From contig JANCIK010000002.1 in the NCBI GenBank assembly GCA_028532985.1, positions 1,116,001-1,180,000 of the forward strand: a stretch of DNA of 64,000 bases, given 5' to 3'. The notes under the pieces were generated by a model, which was not told where the DNA came from, made no database searches, and was given only the letters and a program-made list of their open reading frames with translations. Position numbers and translations under genes: made by a program. The stretch is from Stropharia rugosoannulata. Lineage: Eukaryota > Basidiomycota > Agaricomycetes > Agaricales > Strophariaceae. Positions 1 through 9,388 of this stretch are shown here, in pieces (the stretch's first letter is position 1; every line of letters begins with the position of its first letter).

Positions 1-651
1 GTGGCGAAGTTGAAGGAGTCGAGTAAGAAAGAACTGGAGGACATTATTCGCAATGTCATGGCTGCGCGCGCCGCACCGATGTCGGTGCCTGTACAACCAG
101 TAGCCCCCATGATGCCCATGAGCGCACCGAGTTTTGGTGGACCGCCGCCTAGGCCTTTCCAATACCAACAACACCCGGAGCCTCGCTGCTTCTACTGCAA
201 GCAGACGGGACATGTGGTGGCTGAGTGCATCGTACGGCAGCAAGACTTGTCAGCGGGGAGGATTGTCATCACAGAGGCGGGGCGCTTACAGCTACCTGAT
301 GGGTCATCGATACCTTGGGACCCTTCGCGCGCGATTAAAGAGCGCGTCGACGAATGGCATAAGAAGAACGGGCAGCCCGCGCAGCAAGCGTATATGGCAC
401 CTGTCCACCCTTCGTACATGGGTATGCCTCCTAGCATGGTATACTCGCAGATGTACCAACCAGCCAGTTCCTTGGACGAGACCTATGAGGAGCAGATACG
501 CGCACTTCAGCAAGAGCTGGAGAGTAAGAAGGCGTTTCTGAAGGAGCGCGCATCAGCGAAGACGCCTGAGGAGGTGATAGAAGAACAGCGTCAGCTGATA
601 GCGACTATGAAAGCCGAACGCGACGCTGCGCTCAGTCAGGGTTTCGATTGA
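1..651 (+). CDS. Gypsy Gag (C-terminal part), zinc-knuckle nucleocapsid
   Basis: This frame is open from the first base, so the N-terminus of Gag is missing from the window. It encodes a Pro/Met-rich linker and then one CCHC zinc knuckle (C63-x2-C66-x4-H71-x4-C76 counted from base 1), the RNA-binding signature of retrotransposon nucleocapsids. A charged, probably helical segment with Glu/Lys/Gln runs follows at about residues 155-210. The reading frame stops at TGA 649-651. Protease and pol continue in the next -1 frame, with a slippery heptamer at 639-645. Gag would package the element RNA into virus-like particles in the cytoplasm. Confidence 0.8.
   Translation: MAKLKESSKKELEDIIRNVMAARAAPMSVPVQPVAPMMPMSAPSFGGPPPRPFQYQQHPEPRCFYCKQTGHVVAECIVRQQDLSAGRIVITEAGRLQLPDGSSIPWDPSRAIKERVDEWHKKNGQPAQQAYMAPVHPSYMGMPPSMVYSQMYQPASSLDETYEEQIRALQQELESKKAFLKERASAKTPEEVIEEQRQLIATMKAERDAALSQGFD
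639..645 (+). promoter_or_regulatory. Candidate -1 ribosomal frameshift site GGGTTTC between gag and protease
   Basis: The Gag frame reads G GGT TTC here, the canonical X XXY YYZ arrangement, three bases before the Gag stop TGA (649-651). A -1 slip gives GGG TTT CGA TTG and enters exactly the frame of the protease ORF. The pattern fits retroelement Gag-Pro frameshifting. A downstream pseudoknot was not modelled. Confidence 0.55.
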
Positions 652-1925
652 GTCTGATGAAGGGAAACACGGGCAGAGTTATGCGTAGCGGCTCTGATAA
701 ACCCAAGAACCCAGAGGGCGCAAATAAGAAGTTACCAATCAGAAATATACCCAGAGCATCAGTTGAGGACGTGAGTGATGATGAGGAAGAAGAGTTGCGA
801 GAGGTAGTGGAGGAGCAAGGTGCGCGCAGCGTACCCGTAAAGAAGAAAGTAGTGTTTGAGGCTCCTGCAAAAGCTGGGCCTAGTGCACGACCCGCAGCAG
901 TGCCATATGTAATGGTACCTCCGCTGCGCGTACCAGAGAAAGTAAAACCTAAGGTTAGGGAAGAGCCCATACCTGTGGTAGAGAAGAGGAAGCCAGCCTA
1001 TAAGCTGCGCGCACCTATCGAAGATGAGGCGCAGGCTGACGCAGTCCTCAAACACTTAGAAAATCAGAAGATTGAGATCACGCAGGGCCAGTTGTTAGGC
1101 ATATCGACTGCAGGTTTCAGAAGGAAGTTCGTTGAGCGCATAGTACCGAGAAAGGTACCATTGGATCTGAATACGATGCGCGTACTACAATTAGATTATG
1201 ATGAGGAAGAGCGCGAAGTAGATGAAGCTATCGCGCGGTTAGCAGAGGAGGAAGAGGAAGAGGAGTTTATGCAGATGGACGAGCTACCAGTGGCCACTTT
1301 CCTTACTTGCTCAGATGAGCGCAGCGGACTGCAACCGGGGACCATCATCATGGAAGACCCGTACGAGCAGTACGTCTCGACTCTGCAGCCAGGCGAAAAG
1401 CCTAAGGGGCTTATTGTGGCGCGCGAATCGCACCATCTGAAGGCGGTATTTCCGCTCATCAACGGCAAGGGACACGCGGAGACGTTGCTCGACAGTGGGT
1501 CGCAGATTGTGTCAATGGCACAAGACACCGCTGAGCGCTTAGGACTTAGTTGGGACCCGGACTTCACTATACGGATGCAGAGTGCGAATAAGCAGGTGGA
1601 ATCCACCAAGGGCTTAGCGCGCAACGTACCATTTGTGTTCAACGGACTGACGGTGTACTTACAAGTGCATGTCATCAGCGCAGCGGCTTACGAGGTGCTC
1701 TTGGGCCGGCCGTTCGAGATCCTCACGGAGAGCAATGTGAAGACGCGCGGCGATGGAACGGTTGAGCTTACGCTCACCGATCCCAACACACAGCGCAAGC
1801 TGGTAGTACCCACCTATAACCGAGGGTGCGGTCCCAAGATTGTGCAGCGCGAACCTAAGTTGCAGGACCCTGGCACAACGGAAAACCCTAACGCAGATCA
1901 GGATTTTCAATCCTCGATGATTTGA
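648..1925 (+). CDS. Gypsy aspartic protease ORF
   Basis: This ORF lies in the -1 frame relative to Gag. It has no ATG before 657, so it is reached either by frameshift at 639-645 or by internal initiation at ATG 657. The first ~200 residues are charged and low in complexity, with Glu-rich blocks. A retroviral-type protease follows, with the catalytic DSG triad at about residue 282 (LLDSGSQ) and a later hydrophobic LLGRPF segment matching the second conserved part of the fold. It would cleave the Gag-Pol polyprotein in particles. It ends with TGA 1923-1925, overlapping the ATG that opens pol (TGATG), again a shift to the -1 frame. Confidence 0.75.
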   Translation: MSLMKGNTGRVMRSGSDKPKNPEGANKKLPIRNIPRASVEDVSDDEEEELREVVEEQGARSVPVKKKVVFEAPAKAGPSARPAAVPYVMVPPLRVPEKVKPKVREEPIPVVEKRKPAYKLRAPIEDEAQADAVLKHLENQKIEITQGQLLGISTAGFRRKFVERIVPRKVPLDLNTMRVLQLDYDEEEREVDEAIARLAEEEEEEEFMQMDELPVATFLTCSDERSGLQPGTIIMEDPYEQYVSTLQPGEKPKGLIVARESHHLKAVFPLINGKGHAETLLDSGSQIVSMAQDTAERLGLSWDPDFTIRMQSANKQVESTKGLARNVPFVFNGLTVYLQVHVISAAAYEVLLGRPFEILTESNVKTRGDGTVELTLTDPNTQRKLVVPTYNRGCGPKIVQREPKLQDPGTTENPNADQDFQSSMI

Positions 1926-1927
1926 TG
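1923..1927 (+). promoter_or_regulatory. TGATG stop-restart junction between protease and pol
   Basis: The protease stop TGA (1923-1925) shares its A with the pol ATG (1925-1927). The frames overlap only from 1892 to 1925, and no clean X XXY YYZ heptamer is visible there. Coupled termination-reinitiation is therefore at least as plausible as frameshifting. Confidence 0.4.
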
Positions 1928-2376
1928 CGTCAAGGAGAGGTCGCGTTGATGTTTGACAGAGATGATCGCACGGGGAAAATAGAGATAGCGGGGTACGTGC
2001 TACCAAAGAATAAGAAGCGGTTTGGGAGCGCTGAGCTCAGGGATGTATACATGGCTCAAGCAGTACATGAGGCAAAGATGGAGGATGATGAGAAAGAAAG
2101 AATATACAAGTATTTTCAGCAGCGCGAATGGCGCAAGGAGGAAGTAGTCAAAGGAGAACCTAGAGGACAGTTCCGCGCATCGCACGAGGAACAGATCCCT
2201 AGTAAGAGACAAGGAGTGACGCGTAAGCGCCTGACTGGCAAGAATGCCACCACCGTTACGGTGCTCGCAGGAAAGAAGTATAAGCCAGTGGCTGAGAAAG
2301 TCAGGCCCGTCTATCAAGATTTACCAGAGAAGTTTAGAATAGTGAGGGAGATAAAAGGAGACCCACTAAAGGACAT
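1925..2376 (+). pseudogene. Gypsy pol, N-terminal part, upstream of copia insertion
   Basis: This is the first ~150 codons of pol. It is basic and charged, with a segment (AGKKYKPVAEKVRPV) that in fungal gypsy elements of this type lies just ahead of the reverse transcriptase. The frame is cut at 2376 by the 5' LTR of a copia element. Removing 2377-7069 plus one 5-bp target copy rejoins this segment to 7075 in the same frame with no base lost. The break therefore comes only from the insertion. As it stands pol cannot be translated through. Confidence 0.75.
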
Positions 2377-2586
2377 TGTTGGAGTAGGTGCTCGAATATT
2401 CAGCACCTCAAGTCATAATTACTTTGACTTACTCATCTGACTTACAAATACAATTAGTCATATACCTTTCATTCTACATGAGTACATTGTAGATAGTTCT
2501 CGAAGTATGTACACTACATATATAAGGGAGCTCGTAGAGCCTCCATAAATTAATTCTATTCTATCTTTTATACACTGCGCTCAATA
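2377..2586 (+). repeat. copia-1 5' LTR
   Basis: 210 bp, starting TGTTGGAGTAGGTGC and ending GCTCAATA. A TATATAAG box at about 2517-2525 is a plausible U3 promoter. It is identical by eye to the 3' LTR. Confidence 0.93.
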
Positions 2587-2598
2587 GGTTATGAGCCC
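2587..2598 (+). other. copia-1 primer binding site (initiator tRNA-Met half-molecule type)
   Basis: GGTTATGAGCCC follows the 5' LTR directly. It is complementary to GGGCTCATAACC, the anticodon stem-loop of eukaryotic initiator tRNA-Met (CAT in the middle). This fits priming from an internal tRNA fragment, as known for Drosophila copia, rather than from the tRNA 3' end. The second copia element has the same 12 bases in the same place. Confidence 0.75.
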
Positions 2599-2674
2599 CG
2601 GCACCCGTAACTAAATCAAACATCAAATCTCTTACTCTATATTTACTCTCATCTATATATAACTACTCGACGTG

Positions 2675-5221
2675 ATGGCGGACGAGACTACGTACACATC
2701 GGGAGGCTACCGAATGGAATTACTGAAGGCCACTAATTGGATGCCGTGGAAGCGACGCATGCTTGCGGTACTTCGTGACCTTGGACTGGATCAATATATC
2801 GAGGCGGACTCGAAGATGCCAGGATCAGCAGATGAGAAGACACCAACTACGGAAGAGTTGGCGGCACAGAAGAGATGGCGCGATGGCGACGCCAAGACAC
2901 GTACCAGAATAGAACTGTCAATTGGAGATGCGGAAATGATACACATCAGCGGCGCAACTACAGCACGGCAGATGTGGGAACAGCTTACCACAGTCAAGGA
3001 ATCTAAAGGCAGATTGGGAATTCTTGCCACTCGAAGGGCATTATACAGAGCTACAGCCGAGGAGGGATTCGACATGGTAGAGCATGTATCAGGTTTACGG
3101 CGCTTACAGGAGGAGCTACACATCATGGACAACATAGTTTCGGATGAAGACTTTGTCATGATCCTCATCACTTCACTTCCAGAGTCGTGGGACAACTACA
3201 CTTCATCTTATCTCGGATCAAGTGGGAATAAACCCGTTCTAAAATCACACGAGCTCATAGCAATTTTATTGGAGGAAGATCGACGTCGTAAAGGGAGAAC
3301 TAATGATAATACAAGTGCATCACTACAAGCCAGAGGATATAAATCTTCAGGGAGATTCAAGGCCAAGGAAAATAGCGAAAAGGAATGCTATAATTGCCAC
3401 AAGAAGGGGCATATATCCACGGAGTGTTGGGCTAAAGGTGGAGGAAAGGAAGGTCAGGGTCCAAAGGGACGAAGCAAACCTAGTCGTGGGAACCGTGCAC
3501 ATCAAGCAAAGGAAACGGACGCAAATTCGGGACTCAATGAATTCTCGTACATGGGATACACTACAAAGGAGATCTCAAAGTATGACTGGCTACTGGACTC
3601 CGGAACCACATCACATATTTGCACGGCTCGAGACGCATTCACAGAATATTATCCACTCTCAAACTCCACAATTTCGGGTATAGGTCCAGGCTCAGCAAAG
3701 GCGCAAGGACGAGGCACAGTGATCGTGCACATGTCAGTAAACGGAACCATCAAACGCCATCAGTTGCGAGATGTACTGCACGTTCCCGAGGCGCCAAATT
3801 GTTTACTGTCAGTCAGTCGACTAGACGATGCAAAAGGACACGTGGAATTCAAAGATGGACTGTGTATATTGAAGGACAAAAATAACACGATCATGGGGAT
3901 CGGACACAAGGCACACCGATTATATATTCTGGATGCACGCGCACAGCTACTAGGACAGGAACGGACAAACTATGCCTCTGCCAACAAGCTTTCGTGGGAT
4001 CAGTGGCACCGTCGTTACGGCCACATATCTATGACATCTCTTCAGCGTCTGATCACCGAGAATATGGTGGATGGCTTAGACGTGGATCAGTCATCCATTC
4101 CCTCGAAGACATGCGAGTCTTGCATTCAAGCTAAATTTAGCCACCGATCATTTCCAAAGGAAGCTCAAAATAGAGCAACTGTTGCAGGCGAAGGATTCAT
4201 GAGCGACGTTTGGGGACCTGCACCCGTGGAATCCATAGGAAAATGGAAATATTATATCTCATTCACGGATGATGCAATACGGTACACTACTGTGCTATTT
4301 CTCCGCGGCAAGGACAGTGCATACGACCGGATCACAGGACACTGTCTAAAATTAGAACAGAAATTTGGAAAGTTCCCAACGTGGATGCGCTTTGACAACG
4401 GGAAGGAATTAGTCAACGAGAAGCTGAAGAAATGGGCTGAGGAGAGAGGAATCGAGATCCAGACCACAGCACCTTACTCACCATCACAGAATGGAGTAGC
4501 CGAGAGATTTAATCGGACACAACTGGAATTGGCACGAGCTATGCTAATTGAAAAGGGCCTACCTGCATATCTATGGGATGAAGCTGTCTCGCACTCTGTA
4601 TATTTACGAAACCGCGCACCTACACGAGCACTCGAAGCAATGACACCCTACGAGGCATGGCACAAAAAGAAGCCAAATGTTGCACATCTTCGCGAGTTTG
4701 GCAGTGATGTATGGATACTGGATGAATCCAAAAATAGATCAAAGCTTGCACCGAAGATGAAGAAGATGGTATTTGTGGGATACATGGATGGATCAAAATC
4801 GATAAGGTACTACGACGTGAAGCACAGGTCTATCAAGGTCTCACGGAACTTTGCATTCAATGAAAATGACGAAGTACATGAGCTAGAAGTAACTGAAGTA
4901 CCAAGTTTGCGGCCTGAGGGGGAGATCACGGACATTCCAGCCTCGCAAACTACACCAAAAAGCGATACATTCCCTGAAGACTCCACAACAAATACAATAT
5001 CCGAACCACCTGTCGTCACTCCACATCCTCGACAATTACGCACTCGGAATGAACCTCTGGATTACAAGATGATTAATAATCCACAGTCTCGCATACCTTC
5101 ACTTCGTTACACCCCATCCCCAGCTGCGTCTCCCGCACCGACCAATCCAGTGGATATTACAAGACCTACTGAGTCATCTAAGGCGAAAGGAGAGCATCTG
5201 AGCGAACCAACATGGCAGTAG
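2675..5221 (+). CDS. copia-1 Gag-protease-integrase polyprotein
   Basis: The ATG at 2675 gives about 848 residues. An N-terminal Ty1/copia capsid-like region is followed by a CCHC zinc knuckle from about residue 238 (CYNCHKKGHISTEC) and the protease LLDSGTTSH motif with the catalytic Asp at about 308. The integrase has an HHCC zinc finger (HRRYGH ... CESCIQAK) and a DDE core whose last two acids are Asp574 and Glu610, exactly 35 residues apart, with NGVAERFNRT around the Glu. The ORF stops at TAG 5219-5221 in a Pro/Ser-rich linker ahead of the reverse transcriptase, which is in the -1 frame. In most copia elements this is a single ORF. Confidence 0.9.
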   Translation: MADETTYTSGGYRMELLKATNWMPWKRRMLAVLRDLGLDQYIEADSKMPGSADEKTPTTEELAAQKRWRDGDAKTRTRIELSIGDAEMIHISGATTARQMWEQLTTVKESKGRLGILATRRALYRATAEEGFDMVEHVSGLRRLQEELHIMDNIVSDEDFVMILITSLPESWDNYTSSYLGSSGNKPVLKSHELIAILLEEDRRRKGRTNDNTSASLQARGYKSSGRFKAKENSEKECYNCHKKGHISTECWAKGGGKEGQGPKGRSKPSRGNRAHQAKETDANSGLNEFSYMGYTTKEISKYDWLLDSGTTSHICTARDAFTEYYPLSNSTISGIGPGSAKAQGRGTVIVHMSVNGTIKRHQLRDVLHVPEAPNCLLSVSRLDDAKGHVEFKDGLCILKDKNNTIMGIGHKAHRLYILDARAQLLGQERTNYASANKLSWDQWHRRYGHISMTSLQRLITENMVDGLDVDQSSIPSKTCESCIQAKFSHRSFPKEAQNRATVAGEGFMSDVWGPAPVESIGKWKYYISFTDDAIRYTTVLFLRGKDSAYDRITGHCLKLEQKFGKFPTWMRFDNGKELVNEKLKKWAEERGIEIQTTAPYSPSQNGVAERFNRTQLELARAMLIEKGLPAYLWDEAVSHSVYLRNRAPTRALEAMTPYEAWHKKKPNVAHLREFGSDVWILDESKNRSKLAPKMKKMVFVGYMDGSKSIRYYDVKHRSIKVSRNFAFNENDEVHELEVTEVPSLRPEGEITDIPASQTTPKSDTFPEDSTTNTISEPPVVTPHPRQLRTRNEPLDYKMINNPQSRIPSLRYTPSPAASPAPTNPVDITRPTESSKAKGEHLSEPTWQ

Positions 5222-6870
5222 AACAGCTCTGGGAGAACCTGTTAAATGAAGCAGCGCTTATATCAAACGAAATTAATATGGACTTACCAAAGACATATGA
5301 GGAGGCTATTTCAGGACCTGAGGCGAGTGAATGGAGGGCTGCTATGGACGAAGAAATGAAGACATTGCTGAAAATGGGTACTTGGAGGACTGCGGACTTA
5401 CCAGGTGATCGGAAACCCGTAGGATGTCGTTGGGTCTACGCAAAGAAGCGTGACGAGAAGGGAAATATAATCAAATATAAGGCGCGACTTGTGGCGCAGG
5501 GATTCTCTCAGAAACCTGGCACCGATTACTCAAATGATGGAACATTTGCACCAGTCATGAGATTTGAAACATTACGCACCCTACTCGCATTCGCAGCTGT
5601 AAACAACTGGAAGCTTCGACAATTTGATGTCAAGGGAGCCTATCTACATGGAAAATTGAAGGAGCAAATATATATGCAACAAGCCCCAGGATATACCGAT
5701 GGAACAACCCAAGTATACGAGCTTATACGCTCTTTGTACGGTCTGAAGCAAGCTGGGAACGTCTGGAACCACGAATTAAATCGTGCACTCGAGGAATTGA
5801 AGTTTACGCAACTCAAGACTGATTACTGCTGCTATACTCGACGGAACGGCGACGACTTTACTATCCTACTTGTTTGGGTTGACGATTTTATTTCTATATC
5901 AAACACAGATGCTCAGAACGATAGAATTGAGGAGGAACTCAATAAACACTTCGACACCAAGTCACTAGGAAAACCATCGATTCTATTGGGAATTAAAATA
6001 CAACAGGAGGACCATATCATTACCCTATCACAGCAGCACTACATTGAAGCATTGCTGAATAAATTTCACATGGAAAATATTAATCCTGTTGGCACACCCA
6101 TGGATCCTAACGTCAAACTCGACGATTATCTAGATCCCGACAACGAGGGGGAGTTGGAAGGCAACTCAATAATATCATTCGGATATGCAACGCTTATTGG
6201 ATGCCTAATGTACCTAGCACTTGGAACACGCCCCGATATCGCTTATACTGTCAATAAACTTGCTCAGTATACCTCCAACCCTAAGGCAGCGCACTGGACA
6301 GCTGTCAAACGATTATTTCGATACCTCAAAGGAACTAGAACACACCGGCTCACCTATGGCGGATCAGATGACCTACTAACTATGGACTTGAATACATATT
6401 GCGACGCCGATTGGGCAAACGATGCGGACAGAAAATCCGTCAGTGGATATGCCGTACTCATCGCAGGCGGCGCTGTAGCATGGAGTTCGAAGAAGCAAGC
6501 CACAGTCGCACTCTCGACCTCTGAAGCGGAATATATTGCTGCTACACATGTTGCCAAACAAGTGATTTGGCATCGCTCATTACTTAAAGAACTCGACTTC
6601 CCAGTCCCAACAACTTCGACAATTTTCTCTGATAATCAGGCGGCTATATCAATTGCGCATCACCCCGAGTTTCATGCACGCACTAAACATATTGACATAG
6701 CTCATCATTTCCTACGAGATCACGTCGAGAACGGCACACTCAACACTGTCTATATCAGTACAGACGAGAATGTAGCCGACATATTCACCAAAGGACTCGC
6801 TGGGGTAAAGCACCATGATTTCACACATATGATAGGTGTAATATCCGAGCAAGGGGGAGTGTTGGAGTAG
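5212..6870 (+). CDS. copia-1 reverse transcriptase-RNase H
   Basis: The ATG at 5212 overlaps the upstream TAG in the string ATGGCAGTAG. About 552 residues follow. The RVT_2-type reverse transcriptase shows WRAAMDEEM, the FDVKGAYLHG block and the catalytic VWVDDF motif with its Asp pair from residue 224. RNase H follows with DADWAND, SGYAV and LSTSEAEY. The last residues and the stop TAG (6868-6870) lie inside the 3' LTR, just after the purine tract. The frame offset from the integrase ORF could be a single-base indel, a -1 frameshift within 5182-5221, or termination-reinitiation. No canonical slippery heptamer is visible, so I cannot decide. All catalytic motifs are intact. Confidence 0.9.
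   Translation: MAVEQLWENLLNEAALISNEINMDLPKTYEEAISGPEASEWRAAMDEEMKTLLKMGTWRTADLPGDRKPVGCRWVYAKKRDEKGNIIKYKARLVAQGFSQKPGTDYSNDGTFAPVMRFETLRTLLAFAAVNNWKLRQFDVKGAYLHGKLKEQIYMQQAPGYTDGTTQVYELIRSLYGLKQAGNVWNHELNRALEELKFTQLKTDYCCYTRRNGDDFTILLVWVDDFISISNTDAQNDRIEEELNKHFDTKSLGKPSILLGIKIQQEDHIITLSQQHYIEALLNKFHMENINPVGTPMDPNVKLDDYLDPDNEGELEGNSIISFGYATLIGCLMYLALGTRPDIAYTVNKLAQYTSNPKAAHWTAVKRLFRYLKGTRTHRLTYGGSDDLLTMDLNTYCDADWANDADRKSVSGYAVLIAGGAVAWSSKKQATVALSTSEAEYIAATHVAKQVIWHRSLLKELDFPVPTTSTIFSDNQAAISIAHHPEFHARTKHIDIAHHFLRDHVENGTLNTVYISTDENVADIFTKGLAGVKHHDFTHMIGVISEQGGVLE
6850..6859 (+). other. copia-1 polypurine tract
   Basis: CAAGGGGGAG lies immediately before the 3' LTR and is the expected plus-strand primer. 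Copia-2 has the near-identical CAGGGGGAG in the same position. Confidence 0.8.
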
Positions 6871-7069
6871 GTGCTCGAATATTCAGCACCTCAAGTCATA
6901 ATTACTTTGACTTACTCATCTGACTTACAAATACAATTAGTCATATACCTTTCATTCTACATGAGTACATTGTAGATAGTTCTCGAAGTATGTACACTAC
7001 ATATATAAGGGAGCTCGTAGAGCCTCCATAAATTAATTCTATTCTATCTTTTATACACTGCGCTCAATA
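6860..7069 (+). repeat. copia-1 3' LTR
   Basis: 210 bp, identical by eye to 2377-2586. It is followed by the GACAT target copy at 7070-7074. Confidence 0.93.
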
Positions 7070-7074
7070 GACAT

Positions 7075-9388
7075 GCCGCAATTGTCACCGCATCTGCCAG
7101 ACTTCGTACCTACAGGTCGGTACACCGCTGAGCGCATGGAAGGAATTGACAAGGCGCATGAAGGGGATTTCCTGTGGTCCGAGGAGCGCAAGTTGGTGCA
7201 TCAAGTTTTCATGCAGCAGAACGAGGCGTTCGCGTGGGATGACACAGAAAAGGGTAGATTCCGTACGGACTTCTTCCCTCCAGTAGACATTCCCACTGTA
7301 GAGCACACGCCTTGGGTATTGAAGAACATTCCAATACCACCTGGGATGTATGAGCGCGTATGTGAATTCATCGCCACCAAGATTCGCGCAGGCACGTATG
7401 AGCCCTCAAGCTCGTCGTACCGGTCGCGCTGGTTTACAGTGACTAAGAAAGACGGGGTCTCGTTCAGAATTGTGCACAGTCTTGAACCGTTAAATGCGGT
7501 AACCATTGCACATTCAGGACTACCTCCAGCAGCGGAGAGTCTAGCAGAACATTTTGCGGGGCGCGCATGTGGCGGCATCCTGGACTTGTATGTTGGGTAC
7601 GATGAGCGGCTGTTAGCTGAGTCCTCTAGAGACTTGACTACATTCCAGACGCCGTTCGGTGCGCTGCGCTTAGTAACCCTACCTATGGGATGGACGAATT
7701 CCGTGCCCATCTTTCACGAGGATGTTGCATATATATTACGCGATGAAATACCTGAAGTTACCGAGCCCTATATAGACGATGTACCTATTAGGGGACCTAA
7801 AACGCGCTACGAGTTAGAAGGAGGAGGATATGAGACGATACCAGAGAATAAGGGAATAAGGAGATTTGTATGGGAACACATGTTGAATGTCAACAGAATC
7901 GTGCAGCGCATGAAGTACTCAGGAGGAACATTTAGTGGAAAGAAGTCCATACTGTGCGCGGCTGAGATAGTAGTGGTGGGGCACTTGTGCACGTACGAAG
8001 GGCGCAAGCCAGCACCTGATAAAGTGCATGCGATTCTCAATTGGGGACCATGCAAGAATATCAGTGATGTGCGCGCATTCATGGGTACAATGGGTCTGCT
8101 ACGGATTTACATCTCGGATTACGCGAAGCGCGCAGAGCACATACAGCGGCTATTGCGTGGGAAAGAGCCCTTTGAGTGGGGGCCCGCCCAGCAAGCTAGC
8201 ATGGACTCGTTGAAAGACGGTGCGCGCAACGCACATTGCGTGAAACCACTGGACTACACCCTACCAGGACCGATTACTTTGGCTGTAGACACATCATGGC
8301 GAGTGGTAGGGTTCTATATTTATCAACAAGACCCACAAAATTCGAAGAAGAGGGTATATGCGCGCTTCGGATCAATACTGTTAACGGAACGCGAGCAGCG
8401 CTTCTCACAGCCCAAACGGGAGTTGTATGGACTCCTACGTGCGCTACAAGCCTGTTATTATTGGCTCATCGGTGCGCGCAAGCTGGCGGTGGAAACGGAT
8501 GCCAAATACTTGAAGGGCATGTTGGATAATCCGGGCATGGGCCCTAACGCGACTATTAATCGCTGGATAGATAAAATACTTATGTATCACTTCCAGTTGA
8601 AACATGTTGCGGGCAAAACCTTTGGTGCGGATGGTTTATCGCGTAGGGAAGGGCAACCTGGAGATGAGGTGTACGCGCACTCCGAAGAAGATGATGATCA
8701 GGAGGTGGGACCGCTCGAATATGAGAAAGTCTATGAAGATGACCCAGATCCCCTGGACTTTGAAGAATTCAAAGAACAGATCAATGATCGTGGTGGGTAT
8801 CTATACACCGGACTCCTCAACGAGTTGTTTGAAGGTCCCACTGCGCGCAAGTTACCAGAAGCGCGCTCTATAGGCTGTTTCCAGCAGGAGCTCGAGCGCG
8901 CACGGAAAGAGACGGAAGCGGAAAAGCGGGCCGTGCGGGACTTCATACAGAAAGAGAGTGTGCCGCTCGCGCAGCGCGAGTACTTAGAGAAATTCATACT
9001 AGCGCACGCAATACCCGACTCCAGAATAGAGGATCTGGAGGATGAAGAGTACGATGAGCGCAACAGGACGTCTGCAGGAAAAGACATGGACGAGAAATTG
9101 CCGATGATACGCTACTGGTTGCAGAATCCAACCACTAGGCCTAAAGGCATGACAGAGCGAGAATATCAGAATTTTACGAGGAATGCTCGTAACTTCTTCT
9201 TAGACAAGGATGGGCGGATGTACCGGAGATCCATAGACGACGCGCATAAGTTGGTGATAGATCAGGCGCAGCGGACACGCATGCTGCGCTCAGCGCATGA
9301 CAGCTTGGGGCACAGAGGAGCGTACGCTACGCGCAAATTGCTAGCTGAGCGTTTCTGGTGGCCTGAGTTGGAAAGGGATGTCTACTAG
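7075..9388 (+). pseudogene. Gypsy pol: reverse transcriptase, RNase H and integrase zinc-finger start
   Basis: This is the continuation of the pol frame after the copia insertion. The reverse transcriptase contains SSSYRSRWF, LDLYVGYDERL, the TLPMGWTNS block and the catalytic PYIDDV motif (first Asp codon at 7775). RNase H follows with LAVDTSW and the KHVAGKTFGADGLSR end. The integrase begins with the His pair (HDSLGHRG) but the frame stops at TAG 9386-9388 before the Cys pair. The same frame continues directly after the stop. The residue at this spot in related integrases is usually Trp (TGG), so a single G-to-A change is the simplest cause. With the copia insertion this makes pol doubly broken. 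Confidence 0.85.

Larger units (their letters stand above)
2377..7069 (+). mobile_element. Ty1/copia LTR retrotransposon (copia-1), nested in gypsy pol
   Basis: The element is 4693 bp with 210-bp LTRs at 2377-2586 and 6860-7069 that read identically by eye. The direct repeat GACAT at 2372-2376 and 7070-7074 is the 5-bp target duplication. The ends are TGTTG...CAATA, so the 3' end is TA rather than the usual CA. The gene order is Gag, protease, integrase, reverse transcriptase, RNase H, which defines the Ty1/copia superfamily. It lies in the same orientation as its gypsy host and must be younger than it. Confidence 0.95.

Noticed and set aside
2377..2440. Continuation of the gypsy pol reading frame into the copia LTR as a real C-terminus
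   Set aside because: The extra residues are encoded by LTR sequence; the true continuation lies after the insertion at 7075.
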